A DNA stretch of 15,665 nucleotides, from positions 1 through 15,665 of the forward strand of contig CAZWZG010000067.1 of NCBI GenBank assembly GCA_964638245.1, given 5' to 3'. The stretch comes from CAZWZG01 sp964638245. GTDB taxonomy: Bacteria > Pseudomonadota > Alphaproteobacteria > Rhodobacterales > Rhodobacteraceae. This document shows positions 6,897 through 14,227 of the stretch, piece after piece (the stretch's first letter is position 1; the number at the start of each line of letters is the position of its first letter). The position numbers were made by a program, and so were the translations under genes. The notes below the pieces were generated by a model. The model saw only the letters and a program-made list of their open reading frames with translations, ran no database searches and was not told where the DNA came from.

Positions 6897-7925
6897 ATGA
6901 TGCAGGCGGAGGGGCACTTGGGCGTTCTGGGCACGTATCGGCTGCGACTTCGGCGCAAACGATACCTGATCCGCGCAGCGCGCAAATCGCGCGAGCTTTC
7001 GGCGGTGAAGAACCGCACGAAATCCATTGGCGCGCGCGATGTTCTGGTATTCGCCACGGTTCGCAACGAGCGTAAGCGACTGCCCTATTTCCTCGACTAC
7101 TATCGCCGGCTTGGTGCAGGTCATTTCCTGATTGTCGACAACGATAGCGATGACGACACGCGTGAGTATCTGCGCCGCCAGAAAGACGTCTCGCTCTGGC
7201 ACAGCAAGGCCAGCTATCGGCGCTCGCGCTATGGTACGGATTGGATGAACTGGCTGAAGTATCGATATGCCAACGGGGCGTGGACGCTGACCGTCGATCC
7301 CGACGAATTCTTTGTCTACCCGTTCTGCGATACGCGTTCGATGCGCGCGCTTTGCGACTGGCTCGATGCGTCTTCGATCCGCTCGTTTGGCACGCTTCTT
7401 CTGGACATGTACCCCAAGGGTGCTCTGGACGAGACCACGTACGTCGAAGGTCAGGACCCGTTCGAGATTGCCCGCTGGTTTGACGCCGGAAACTATCAGA
7501 TCTCGCGCAATCCGACTTACCGCAACCTCTGGATCCAGGGCGGACCGCGGAGCCGGATGTTCTTCCAGCACGCGCCTGACCAGGCGCCCGCGCTCAACAA
7601 GATCCCGCTGGTCAAATGGAGCCGGAAATACGTCCACGTCAGCTCGACCCACATGCTTTTGCCGCGCGGATTAAACCAGGTTTACGACGAATGGGGGGGT
7701 GAAAAGGCAAGCGGATGCCTGTTGCATGCCAAGTTCCTCGACTCGTTCCCCGAGAAATCCGCCGAAGAAGTCTCGCGTAAAGAGCACTACTCAGGTGCAA
7801 GAGAATACCGCGCCTACGAACAACTGACCGATGGGCGCACGCTGTGGTGCCAGTTCTCGGAAAAATACATCAACTGGCGACAGCTTGAGGTGCTGGGCCT
7901 GATGTCCAAGGGCAACTGGGCTTGA
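6897..7925 (+). CDS. Family 2-like glycosyltransferase (Glyco_tranf_2_4 type)
   Basis: A 342-aa protein of the GT2-like group, often annotated as glycosyl transferase family 2 with the Glyco_tranf_2_4 domain. An arginine-rich N-terminus (about 15-40) precedes the domain start DVLVFATVRNERKRLPYFLDYY. HFLIVDNDSDDDT follows, then the acidic DPDE motif (134-137) within WTLTVDPDEFFVYP, taken as the metal/nucleotide-sugar site. The carboxy half (WSRKYVHVSSTHMLLP and around) is conserved in this family and its function is not established. GTG at 6888 and ATG at 6897 are both possible; I prefer 6897 because AGGTG lies about 8 bases before it. The stop TGA at 7923 overlaps the TTG start of the GT14 gene (TTGA), implying coupled translation. 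The sugar specificity is unknown. Confidence 0.82.
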   Translation: MMQAEGHLGVLGTYRLRLRRKRYLIRAARKSRELSAVKNRTKSIGARDVLVFATVRNERKRLPYFLDYYRRLGAGHFLIVDNDSDDDTREYLRRQKDVSLWHSKASYRRSRYGTDWMNWLKYRYANGAWTLTVDPDEFFVYPFCDTRSMRALCDWLDASSIRSFGTLLLDMYPKGALDETTYVEGQDPFEIARWFDAGNYQISRNPTYRNLWIQGGPRSRMFFQHAPDQAPALNKIPLVKWSRKYVHVSSTHMLLPRGLNQVYDEWGGEKASGCLLHAKFLDSFPEKSAEEVSRKEHYSGAREYRAYEQLTDGRTLWCQFSEKYINWRQLEVLGLMSKGNWA

Positions 7926-9613
7926 GCGTTGGCTTTATCATAATGACCCATGGACGGCTCAAGCGCGCCGGTCAGGTGGCGACGTATTGGGCGTCCGAAG
8001 GCTGTCCCGTTGTGTTTCACATCGACAAGTCGACCGACCCGAAGGAAGTCGAGCGTCTGAAAAATTCCATGGCGCGCTTTGACCATGTGCGCTTCATCAA
8101 GCAGGGGCGCTGCGAATGGGGGACATGGTCGCTTGTGGATGCATCGCTTGCAGCGTCCGAGACGATGCTGAACGAGTTTCCTGAGGTTCGGCATGTTTTC
8201 CTTTCGTCTGGATCCTGCTTGCCGCTCCAGCCCGCACGCAAGCTGCGGGCGTTTTTGGATGCGCACCCGATGACGAATTTCATTGAAAGCGTGACAACCA
8301 AGGATGTGCCTTGGACTGTCGGAGGTCTGAATACCGAGCGGTTCACGATGCGATTTCCGTTTGCGTGGAAATCGCAGCGTTTGCTTTTCGATCTGGCGGT
8401 TCGCGTGCAGCGACGACTTGGGATCAAGCGGCGCATGCCCGAAGGGATCACGCCCCATCTTGGCAGCCAGTGGTGGTGTCTGACCCGCGAAACGCTGAAG
8501 GCGATCCTGACTGATCCGTTGAAGGACCGCTATATCCGCTATTTCCGGCGGGTCTGGATCCCGGACGAAAGCTATTATCAGACGCTGGTTCGGCTTTACT
8601 CGACCAACATCGAAAGCCGCTCTCTCACCCTGTCAAAGTTCGATTTTCAGGGCAAACCGCACATCTTTTATGACGATCACCTGCCGCTCTTGCGCCGCTC
8701 GGACAAGTTCGTGGCGCGCAAGATCTGGGCTGAGGCGGATCGCCTCTATGCAGCGTTCCTTGGCGGCCATGCCATGGGGGACGACAGCCTGATGAGCCCG
8801 GGCAAGATCGATCGCGTCTTCACCAAGGCGGTCGAGCGGCGCACGCGCGGGCGGCCGGGGCTGTACATGTCCGGCCGTTATCCGCGCCGCGATTGGGAAA
8901 ACGGACTAACGGCCGCGCCTTACGTGGTTTTCGAAGGGTTTTCGGACCTTTTCGAGGATTTTGACGACTGGCTCAAAGGCACCAGCGGATTGACCGTTCA
9001 CGGGCATCTTTTCGCGCCTCTTCGCGCCGAATTTGCTGACCGTCAAACGACATTTGCCGGCGCATTGTCGGACAGCCCAACGCTGCGCGATTACAATCCA
9101 CAGGCGTTCTTGGCGAACCTGATCTGGAACACGCGAGGGGAGCAGCAGGCGTTTCACTTCGGTCCCCGCGACACGCAAGACATCGCTGATTTCATTGCCC
9201 GGGATGGTAATGCGAACGTCTATGCGATCAGTGGCGCATGGGCCGTTCCGCTTCTGCGCAAGCGTGGACAGTTCGCCGATATCCGCGCCGAAGCCGCCCG
9301 CCTGCAAAAGATCGAGGCCGCGCATCTGGATCAGCTGCGCCACATCCAGACCCGCGCGCGGGTGCGCGTCTGGTCCATGGCGGATTTCGTCGATCAGCCG
9401 ATGGAAGCGCTCCAGCAGATTGTGGATGACCTCGGCCCGCGCGGCCCGCATCGCCTGCGCGAGGTGCCGCGCATGGTGAACCTGTCGGGATTTGGCTCGT
9501 TCCTGCAGGAGTTGCGCAATCAGGGCATGGAACCGCACCTGATGGGTGATTTTCCAACCGTCTTTGACGACGACGAAGCACCCGCGCCGTCTCGGCCAAG
9601 GCTTGTGCAATGA
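7922..9613 (+). CDS. GT14 core-2/I-branching-like glycosyltransferase with long C-terminal domain
   Basis: A 563-aa two-part protein. Residues 1 to about 280 resemble the Branch family (core-2/I-branching beta-1,6-N-acetylglucosaminyltransferase and xylosyltransferase, GT14): VGFIIMTHGR, VVFHIDKS, a WGTWSLVDASL stretch, HVFLSSGSCLPL, GSQWWCLTRETL and WIPDESYYQTL are typical family segments in order. Residues about 290-563 form a second domain that I believe corresponds to DUF5927, found attached to such transferases in Rhodobacteraceae. It contains a VRVWSMADFVDQPMEALQQI stretch resembling the helix that follows the substrate-side strand in sulfotransferases. The TTG start at 7922 overlaps the preceding stop; the next ATG (MTHG) would delete the first strand. 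The 3' end overlaps the sulfotransferase start (ATGA at 9610). Linkage and sugar are unproven. Confidence 0.83.
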   Translation: MSVGFIIMTHGRLKRAGQVATYWASEGCPVVFHIDKSTDPKEVERLKNSMARFDHVRFIKQGRCEWGTWSLVDASLAASETMLNEFPEVRHVFLSSGSCLPLQPARKLRAFLDAHPMTNFIESVTTKDVPWTVGGLNTERFTMRFPFAWKSQRLLFDLAVRVQRRLGIKRRMPEGITPHLGSQWWCLTRETLKAILTDPLKDRYIRYFRRVWIPDESYYQTLVRLYSTNIESRSLTLSKFDFQGKPHIFYDDHLPLLRRSDKFVARKIWAEADRLYAAFLGGHAMGDDSLMSPGKIDRVFTKAVERRTRGRPGLYMSGRYPRRDWENGLTAAPYVVFEGFSDLFEDFDDWLKGTSGLTVHGHLFAPLRAEFADRQTTFAGALSDSPTLRDYNPQAFLANLIWNTRGEQQAFHFGPRDTQDIADFIARDGNANVYAISGAWAVPLLRKRGQFADIRAEAARLQKIEAAHLDQLRHIQTRARVRVWSMADFVDQPMEALQQIVDDLGPRGPHRLREVPRMVNLSGFGSFLQELRNQGMEPHLMGDFPTVFDDDEAPAPSRPRLVQ

Positions 9614-11010
9614 GCGACCGGTTCGCGTATTTTGTCATTTTGGCAGGGATGCGTACAGGCTCGAACCTTCTGGAAGAACGGATGGCCGCGCTGGGCGGTG
9701 CCGAAACCTTTGGCGAGGTTTTCAATCCGCATTTCTTCGGCAAACCGGGTCAGGACAGTTTGCTTGGCATGACCCGCAAGGAGCGGGATGCCGATCCGGT
9801 GCGGGTGATCGATCGTATGGTGTCGGTTGCACGCGGTTTGCCGGGATTCCGGCTGTTTCGCGACCATGACCCGCGCGTGCTCGACCACGTCCTGCGTGAT
9901 CCGCGTGGGGCCAAAATCCTACTGCGGCGCAACCCGCTGGAAAGCTACGTGTCACTGAAGATCGCTCAGAAAACCGGGCAATGGTGGATGGGCGATGTAC
10001 GTCAGTCGCGCTCGGGCAAGGTCACATTTGATGCCGATGATTTCGCGGCTTACCTGACTGAGCATAATCACGCCGAAACCATGGCGCGCTATCAGTTGCA
10101 GATCACCGGTCAGACCGCGTTCGAAATTTCATACGAAGACCTGAGCGACGCCGACATCATTGCAGGCCTCGCCCGATACCTCGGACTGGACCCGGCGGGG
10201 GCGAAGGCTCCGGTCAAAGCCAAGGTCCAAAACCCAAGCCCCCTGTCCGAGAAGGTGACGAATTTCACGGATCTACAAGCGGCGCTTGGTGGCCTCGATC
10301 CTTTTGCGACCGAGCGCTGGCCAAATTTCGAGCCCGACTATTTGCCCGGCATGAAAGCTTGGCGCGTCGGACAATCCTTGCCCTTGGTCTTTGCGCCCAT
10401 TTCCAATGGCACCGTTGCGGCCACGCGAGCCGCCATGGCTGCCGCTGATGGCGGATCGAAACCAATACCGATCGGCACCCAGGCCGCTTTGCGCAAGTGG
10501 AAACGCACACACCCCGGACACCGAAGCTTTACCGTCGTGCGCCATCCGGTTGACCGGGCGTGGGACGCCTATCGTCGCCACCTGATGGATGGCGCCCCCG
10601 AGCCGATGGAGCGGGTTCAGTCCGTTCTACGCGACAGCTTCAACGCCAATCTGGGCGGTGATCCGGTTGCCGGTTTCCTGTCAACGATGGGCTTTATCAA
10701 GGCCAACCTCAGCCGTCAGACGGCGCTTGCCCCGCGCTCGGCCTTCGGTGCACAGGCGCTTCTTCTTGAAGCCATCGGTAAGGTGATGACGCCAGACTAC
10801 GTGATCCGACGAGAAACGTTTGAGACGGGTTTTGCCCACTTATTGCAAAGTGTTGGCGCAACGCCGGCACCTGCTTCGTCCGAAGAGGAACCACTTCCGG
10901 GTCCATCGCTGGCCGACGCCTACGACAAATCAATCGAGGCCGCCGTCAAAGCCGCCTATCCCCGAGATTACATGATGTTTGGCTATGGGCGCTGGGATCA
11001 GGCCGCCTGA
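9610..11010 (+). CDS. NodH/Stf0-like sulfotransferase, two-domain
   Basis: A 466-aa protein of the type annotated as nodulation protein NodH or sulfotransferase in Rhodobacteraceae, predicted to move sulfate from PAPS to a carbohydrate. The N-terminal P-loop-like PAPS site is AGMRTGSNLLEE (12-23), of Stf0/NodH type. ILLRRNPLESYVSLKIA supplies the arginine and serine expected at the 3'-phosphate site, followed by YEDL. A second sulfotransferase-like half appears around residues 263-340: PISNGTVAATRAAM, then FTVVRHPVDRAWDAYRRHL, the family's 3'-phosphate motif again. That suggests an internal duplication or fusion of two sulfotransferase domains; the second lacks a clean P-loop and may not be catalytic. 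The ATG at 9610 overlaps the GT14 stop. The 3' end overlaps ptsN by 13 bases on the opposite strand. It closes the glycan block. Confidence 0.8.
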   Translation: MSDRFAYFVILAGMRTGSNLLEERMAALGGAETFGEVFNPHFFGKPGQDSLLGMTRKERDADPVRVIDRMVSVARGLPGFRLFRDHDPRVLDHVLRDPRGAKILLRRNPLESYVSLKIAQKTGQWWMGDVRQSRSGKVTFDADDFAAYLTEHNHAETMARYQLQITGQTAFEISYEDLSDADIIAGLARYLGLDPAGAKAPVKAKVQNPSPLSEKVTNFTDLQAALGGLDPFATERWPNFEPDYLPGMKAWRVGQSLPLVFAPISNGTVAATRAAMAAADGGSKPIPIGTQAALRKWKRTHPGHRSFTVVRHPVDRAWDAYRRHLMDGAPEPMERVQSVLRDSFNANLGGDPVAGFLSTMGFIKANLSRQTALAPRSAFGAQALLLEAIGKVMTPDYVIRRETFETGFAHLLQSVGATPAPASSEEEPLPGPSLADAYDKSIEAAVKAAYPRDYMMFGYGRWDQAA

Positions 11011-11462
11011 GTGCCCGGATCGCTGATGAGCAAGGTATGAAGCGTCGCAGGATCGCTGTTGGCGCGGAGTTTGGAACACAGCGCCGTGTCGCGCATCGTG
11101 CGGGAGATCAGCGCAAGCGCCTTGAGATGATCCACACCGGATTCTTGAGGCGCTAGAAGCGCGAAGATCAAATCGACCGGCTGACGATCCACCGATCCAA
11201 AATCCATCGGCTTTTCGACGCGTACGAAAAAGCCGCGAATTTCCTCAAGGCCGGGAATGCGGGCGTGCGGAAGCGCAATGCCCTTTCCAACGCCTGTGGG
11301 CCCGAGTGCTTCCCGCTCTAGAAAGGCATGGGTCGCATCCGACGCATCCAGTCCGTAAATGCTCCCGGCCAAATCGCCCACGTCCTGAAAAAGACGTTTC
11401 TTTGAAGAATAGCTGGACGACGATTTGACCGCTTCGGGCACCAGGAGCGTCGAAAGATGCAT
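10998..11462 (-). CDS. ptsN: Nitrogen-PTS EIIA component
   Basis: A 154-aa PTS EIIA-like protein (EIIA-Ntr), the phospho-acceptor end of the regulatory PTS-Ntr chain (PtsP-NPr-PtsN), which signals to targets rather than transporting sugar. The phosphorylated histidine is H66 in GIALPHARIP, the hallmark of the family, with the flanking EREALGPTGVGKG and FGSVDRQPVDLIFALLAP blocks. The start ATG at 11462 has GAGG 3 bases before it. It lies 36 bases after hpf on the same strand, the usual hpf-ptsN pair in Proteobacteria. Its stop overlaps the end of the convergent sulfotransferase gene by 13 bases. No HPr (npr) gene is visible next to it. Confidence 0.95.
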   Translation of the reverse strand: MHLSTLLVPEAVKSSSSYSSKKRLFQDVGDLAGSIYGLDASDATHAFLEREALGPTGVGKGIALPHARIPGLEEIRGFFVRVEKPMDFGSVDRQPVDLIFALLAPQESGVDHLKALALISRTMRDTALCSKLRANSDPATLHTLLISDPGTQAA

Positions 11463-11498
11463 TTACCTCAAATTCCTTTTTCGGCGCGTTCAGTTTTC

Positions 11499-12068
11499 CT
11501 AGTTCGGGTCGATCCAGCCAATATTGCCATCTTCCCGTCGGTAAACGATGTTCAAACTCGCGTCTTGTTTCTCATTCCTGAAGACCAGAACGGGCGCTCC
11601 CGCCAATTCCATCTGCATCACGGCCTCGCCCACTGTCAGCGAGGGGATCTTCGTCTCCATCTCGGCAATGATCATGGGCTGAAGGGACTCGGGCTCCGAA
11701 TCGTCCACGCCTTGATCGTTGGCGAGGATATAGGAGGACGCCGCCATGAGTTCAACCGGGTCAGTACGCTCCTTGTGGTGGTCCTTGAGGCGTCGTTTAT
11801 AGCGGCGAAGCTGCTTGTCGATCTTCTCGGAACACTTGTCGAAAGAGCTATAGATTTCCGTGGCGTGAGCCTTGGCCTGCGTCGTCAGCCCGGTCGACAG
11901 ATGAATGGTTGCTTCGCAGACATATTCATGGGCATCGCGCGAAAAAATGATCGAAGCGTCTGTGGGTCTTCCGGCGTATTTGTCGAGGATTGTCCCGAAT
12001 TCGTTCTTCACATGGGTTTGCAGGGCGTCGCCGATGTCGATCTGTTTTCCGGTGATCTGATAGCGCAT
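11499..12068 (-). CDS. hpf: Ribosome hibernation-promoting factor, long form
   Basis: A 189-aa cytoplasmic ribosome-associated protein that pairs 70S ribosomes into inactive 100S dimers in starvation or stationary phase. Residues 1 to about 100 are the conserved HPF/RaiA RNA-binding domain (start MRYQITGKQIDIGDALQTHV, then CEATIHLSTGL). Residues about 130-189 are the dimerising C-terminal domain of the long form (LTVGEAVMQMEL, PVLVFRN, VYRREDGNIGWIDP). The start at 12068 is fixed by a near-perfect AGGAGG 6 bases upstream; the frame continues to 12200 with a TTG, but that part is not conserved. Together with ptsN it forms an operon read away from lptB. The length distinguishes it from the short HPF of E. 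coli. Confidence 0.96.
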   Translation of the reverse strand: MRYQITGKQIDIGDALQTHVKNEFGTILDKYAGRPTDASIIFSRDAHEYVCEATIHLSTGLTTQAKAHATEIYSSFDKCSEKIDKQLRRYKRRLKDHHKERTDPVELMAASSYILANDQGVDDSEPESLQPMIIAEMETKIPSLTVGEAVMQMELAGAPVLVFRNEKQDASLNIVYRREDGNIGWIDPN

Positions 12069-12218
12069 GGAGCCTCCTCGCTCGTGCCGCATTTGCCTTG
12101 GTCTTTGACCATGACGTGCTGCGATCTGGATGAATTTGATGCGCCTTCTGAAAGGCTTATCACGATATGGCGTCGAGGCCAGAGGCCAGCCGAGGCGCAT
12201 GTGCTTTGCAGTCCGGGC

Positions 12219-12256
12219 ATCGATTTAAGTCGATCCGATCAAAGAGATTCTGTCAA
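12219..12256 (-). promoter_or_regulatory. Candidate hpf promoter region with near-palindrome
   Basis: In the 208-base gap before hpf, the minus strand has a perfect -35 hexamer TTGACA (12256-12251). It is followed by the near-palindrome ATCGACTTAAATCGAT (12234-12219; 7 of 8 pairs), which covers the place where a -10 would lie. No good TATAAT match is found at 16-18 bases, so if this is a promoter the -10 is poor and the palindrome may be an operator over it. Confidence 0.35.
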
Positions 12257-12276
12257 GGTTGCAGGGGTTAACGGGA

Positions 12277-13029
12277 TCAACTGATCCGAAAGCCCTGACC
12301 CAGATAGACGCGCCGCACATTCTCGTCCTCGACCACCTCGTCGGTGGTGCCTGACATCAGGATATGGCCGTCATGCAGGATGTAGGCGCGATCCACGATC
12401 GTCAGCGTGTCACGGACATTGTGGTCCGTGATCAGAACGCCGATCCCGTTATTCTTCAGTTTGCCCACCAACTCGCGGATCTCGCCGACGGCAATCGGGT
12501 CGACCCCTGCGAAAGGTTCGTCCAGCAGAACGTATTTCGGGTTCGCCGCCAGACAGCGCGCGATTTCGGCGCGTCGACGTTCGCCGCCCGATAGCGCCAG
12601 CGCGGGCGCGCGGCGCAGGTGGGTTATCGAAAATTCTGACAACAACTCTTCCAACCGATCCCGGCGACGGTTGCGATCGCGGGTCGAGATTTCGAGGATC
12701 GCCATGATGTTGTCTTCGACCGACAGCCCGCGAAAGATCGACATTTCCTGGGGAAGGTACCCAATGCCCATCTTGGCGCGCCGATACATAGGCAGCGCGG
12801 TCACATCCCGGCCATCCACGGTCACCGTACCGCCTTCAGGCGTGATCAACCCGGCAATTGCGTAAAAGCATGTCGTCTTGCCCGATCCGTTTGGCCCAAG
12901 AAGCGCAACAACCTCGCCGCGCTTCAGCTCGAGGCTGACATCGCGAATGACCGGGCGCTTGCGATAGGATTTGCGCAAGCTGGACACGCGCAGACCCGCG
13001 CCGCCGTCTGATACGGTCAGGTCCGCCAT
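12277..13029 (-). CDS. lptB: LPS export ABC transporter ATP-binding protein LptB
   Basis: A 250-aa ATPase that powers LPS extraction from the inner membrane through LptFG. All ABC motifs are seen: Walker A GPNGSGKTT (45-53), Q-loop PQEMSIFRGLSVEDNI (93-108; this sequence is typical of LptB), signature LSGGERRR (146-153), Walker B VLLDEPFAGVD (167-177) and switch histidine in TDHNVRDTL (H203). The ATG at 13029 overlaps the lptA TGA by one base (TGATG), consistent with translational coupling. Downstream on the same strand comes hpf after a 208-base gap, where rpoN sits in many Proteobacteria. The partner permease genes lptF and lptG are not in the window. Confidence 0.97.
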   Translation of the reverse strand: MADLTVSDGGAGLRVSSLRKSYRKRPVIRDVSLELKRGEVVALLGPNGSGKTTCFYAIAGLITPEGGTVTVDGRDVTALPMYRRAKMGIGYLPQEMSIFRGLSVEDNIMAILEISTRDRNRRRDRLEELLSEFSITHLRRAPALALSGGERRRAEIARCLAANPKYVLLDEPFAGVDPIAVGEIRELVGKLKNNGIGVLITDHNVRDTLTIVDRAYILHDGHILMSGTTDEVVEDENVRRVYLGQGFRIS

Positions 13030-13553
13030 CAGTTTTCGTTGCTCTGGAAAATCGTGCGCACGTTGCCTTCCATGCGCCCAGTGCCGGTTTCCAAGTCCAC
13101 GACCAGCCTGTCGCCGCCCAGCGTGTTGACGCCTTGGGTCAGAAGGACATTACCGGTCATGACGATGTCGCCGCTGTCGATGGTGTACTCCGCGTCTGCG
13201 GCCTCGGCAGCTTCGGCTTCGGTCACAAGGGTGACGCCACCTGTTGCGCGAATGGTGTCGATGGCGCCCGCCGTCTCACCCTCGCCGGTAGAGTACAGGA
13301 CACGCACCTCTTCGGCGGCCATGCGCACTGCGCCCTGGATGACCACCACGTTGCCGGTGAACAGCGCACTGCCGTCTTCCTGGTTGATATCAAGGCTGTC
13401 CGCAGACACTTCGACCGGCTGGCTCGTGTCATGCTCTCCCCCGCCAAGGGCGATATTCGCGCCTTGTGCCAAAGCGGCCACGGGGCCAAAGGTCAGGGCA
13501 GCAACAAGAGCGATCTGGCGCAGCATAACAGGGCAATACCTTTCGAACGTCAT
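13029..13553 (-). CDS. lptA: LPS transport periplasmic protein LptA
   Basis: A 174-aa periplasmic protein of the OstA/LptA jelly-roll type that carries LPS across the periplasm. A signal peptide is visible (LRQIALVAALTFGPVAALAQ). The mature part has the family pattern QPVEVSADSLDINQEDGSALFTGNVVVIQG and a second repeat-like VMTGNVLLTQGVNTLGGDRLVVDLETGTG. An acidic/alanine-rich insertion (EAEAAEAADAE) lies in the middle. The ATG at 13553 overlaps the lptC stop (ATGA); the second ATG, nine codons on, gives a cleaner signal peptide, so the start is uncertain by that amount. It is coupled to lptB downstream. Confidence 0.93.
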   Translation of the reverse strand: MTFERYCPVMLRQIALVAALTFGPVAALAQGANIALGGGEHDTSQPVEVSADSLDINQEDGSALFTGNVVVIQGAVRMAAEEVRVLYSTGEGETAGAIDTIRATGGVTLVTEAEAAEAADAEYTIDSGDIVMTGNVLLTQGVNTLGGDRLVVDLETGTGRMEGNVRTIFQSNEN

Positions 13554-14146
13554 GGATCGTATATCAGTTTCACGCCGTCGGTAAACGCCAGAACCGGAGG
13601 GGATCCGGGTTCACCCGAAGGCGCGATCGTCATCAGACCCGCTTCAATGCGGCCCATCGGGGCCGTGCCAAGCACTGGCCCGCTTGTTTCCATATGCCCC
13701 GTCTCAAGCCATGCGGTCAGACCTTCGGTCTCGATCACATAGCCCGCCGAATAGGTCAAAAGCGTTCCACCCGACAGGTCCAGCCGGCCCGCACCGCTAT
13801 CGATGATCCCGCGAGGCGCTGTGATGTCGACCTCTTCGCCATCGGTCAGGTCGACATGGGCGTCCACAGCGTCTGCCGTCACGCGGTTTAACGCACCAAG
13901 GTCGGGGCGCGCGCGCTCGGCCCGGATGACGATGGCAGACCCATCTTCGGCAACCCCGGAAAACTGCGGCTCGGTGATGCGCTGCTCACGCGCCAGCCCT
14001 TCGACATCGATATCGGCATAGGGGATCGCGCCGCTGGTATCCACGCCGCGCGACAGCAGGAACAATGTCGACAGGATCCCAAGGGCCGTCAGGGGCAAAA
14101 GCACCTTCAGCCAGTTGACCAAATGGGAATAAAAATTGTCGTACAT
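13550..14146 (-). CDS. lptC: LPS export system protein LptC
   Basis: A 198-aa inner-membrane-anchored periplasmic protein that passes LPS from LptFG to LptA. It begins MYDNFYSHLVNWLKVLLPL, with one N-terminal membrane segment at about 13-32. The periplasmic jelly-roll part shows the low-complexity beta-strand pattern of LptC (PQFSGVAEDGSAIVIRAERA, DITAPRGIIDSGAGRLDLSGG). The ATG at 14146 has GAGG 4 bases upstream; a TTG at 14215 would add an unlikely Arg-rich tail. Sequence identity among LptC proteins is low, so position next to lptA and lptB adds much of the certainty. It overlaps lptA by four bases. Confidence 0.91.
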   Translation of the reverse strand: MYDNFYSHLVNWLKVLLPLTALGILSTLFLLSRGVDTSGAIPYADIDVEGLAREQRITEPQFSGVAEDGSAIVIRAERARPDLGALNRVTADAVDAHVDLTDGEEVDITAPRGIIDSGAGRLDLSGGTLLTYSAGYVIETEGLTAWLETGHMETSGPVLGTAPMGRIEAGLMTIAPSGEPGSPPVLAFTDGVKLIYDP

Positions 14147-14227
14147 CGACCTCGGGCGTGCCTGTTTTTCCGTGCCCCTCGACCCCAATGTCGGGTCTTT
14201 AGGGCGACTTGCCAAGGCCTTAGCAGA

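Noticed and set aside
12069..12200. Extended hpf start at a TTG at 12200
   Set aside because: The extension has no family similarity, and AGGAGG directly before the ATG at 12068 fixes the start.
11457..12284. Plus-strand open frame of 275 codons
   Set aside because: It is antisense to hpf, which has a perfect ribosome-binding site and full family similarity.
14147..14215. Upstream TTG start for lptC
   Set aside because: It adds a polar, Arg/Lys-rich leader before the membrane anchor; the ATG at 14146 has a good ribosome-binding site.
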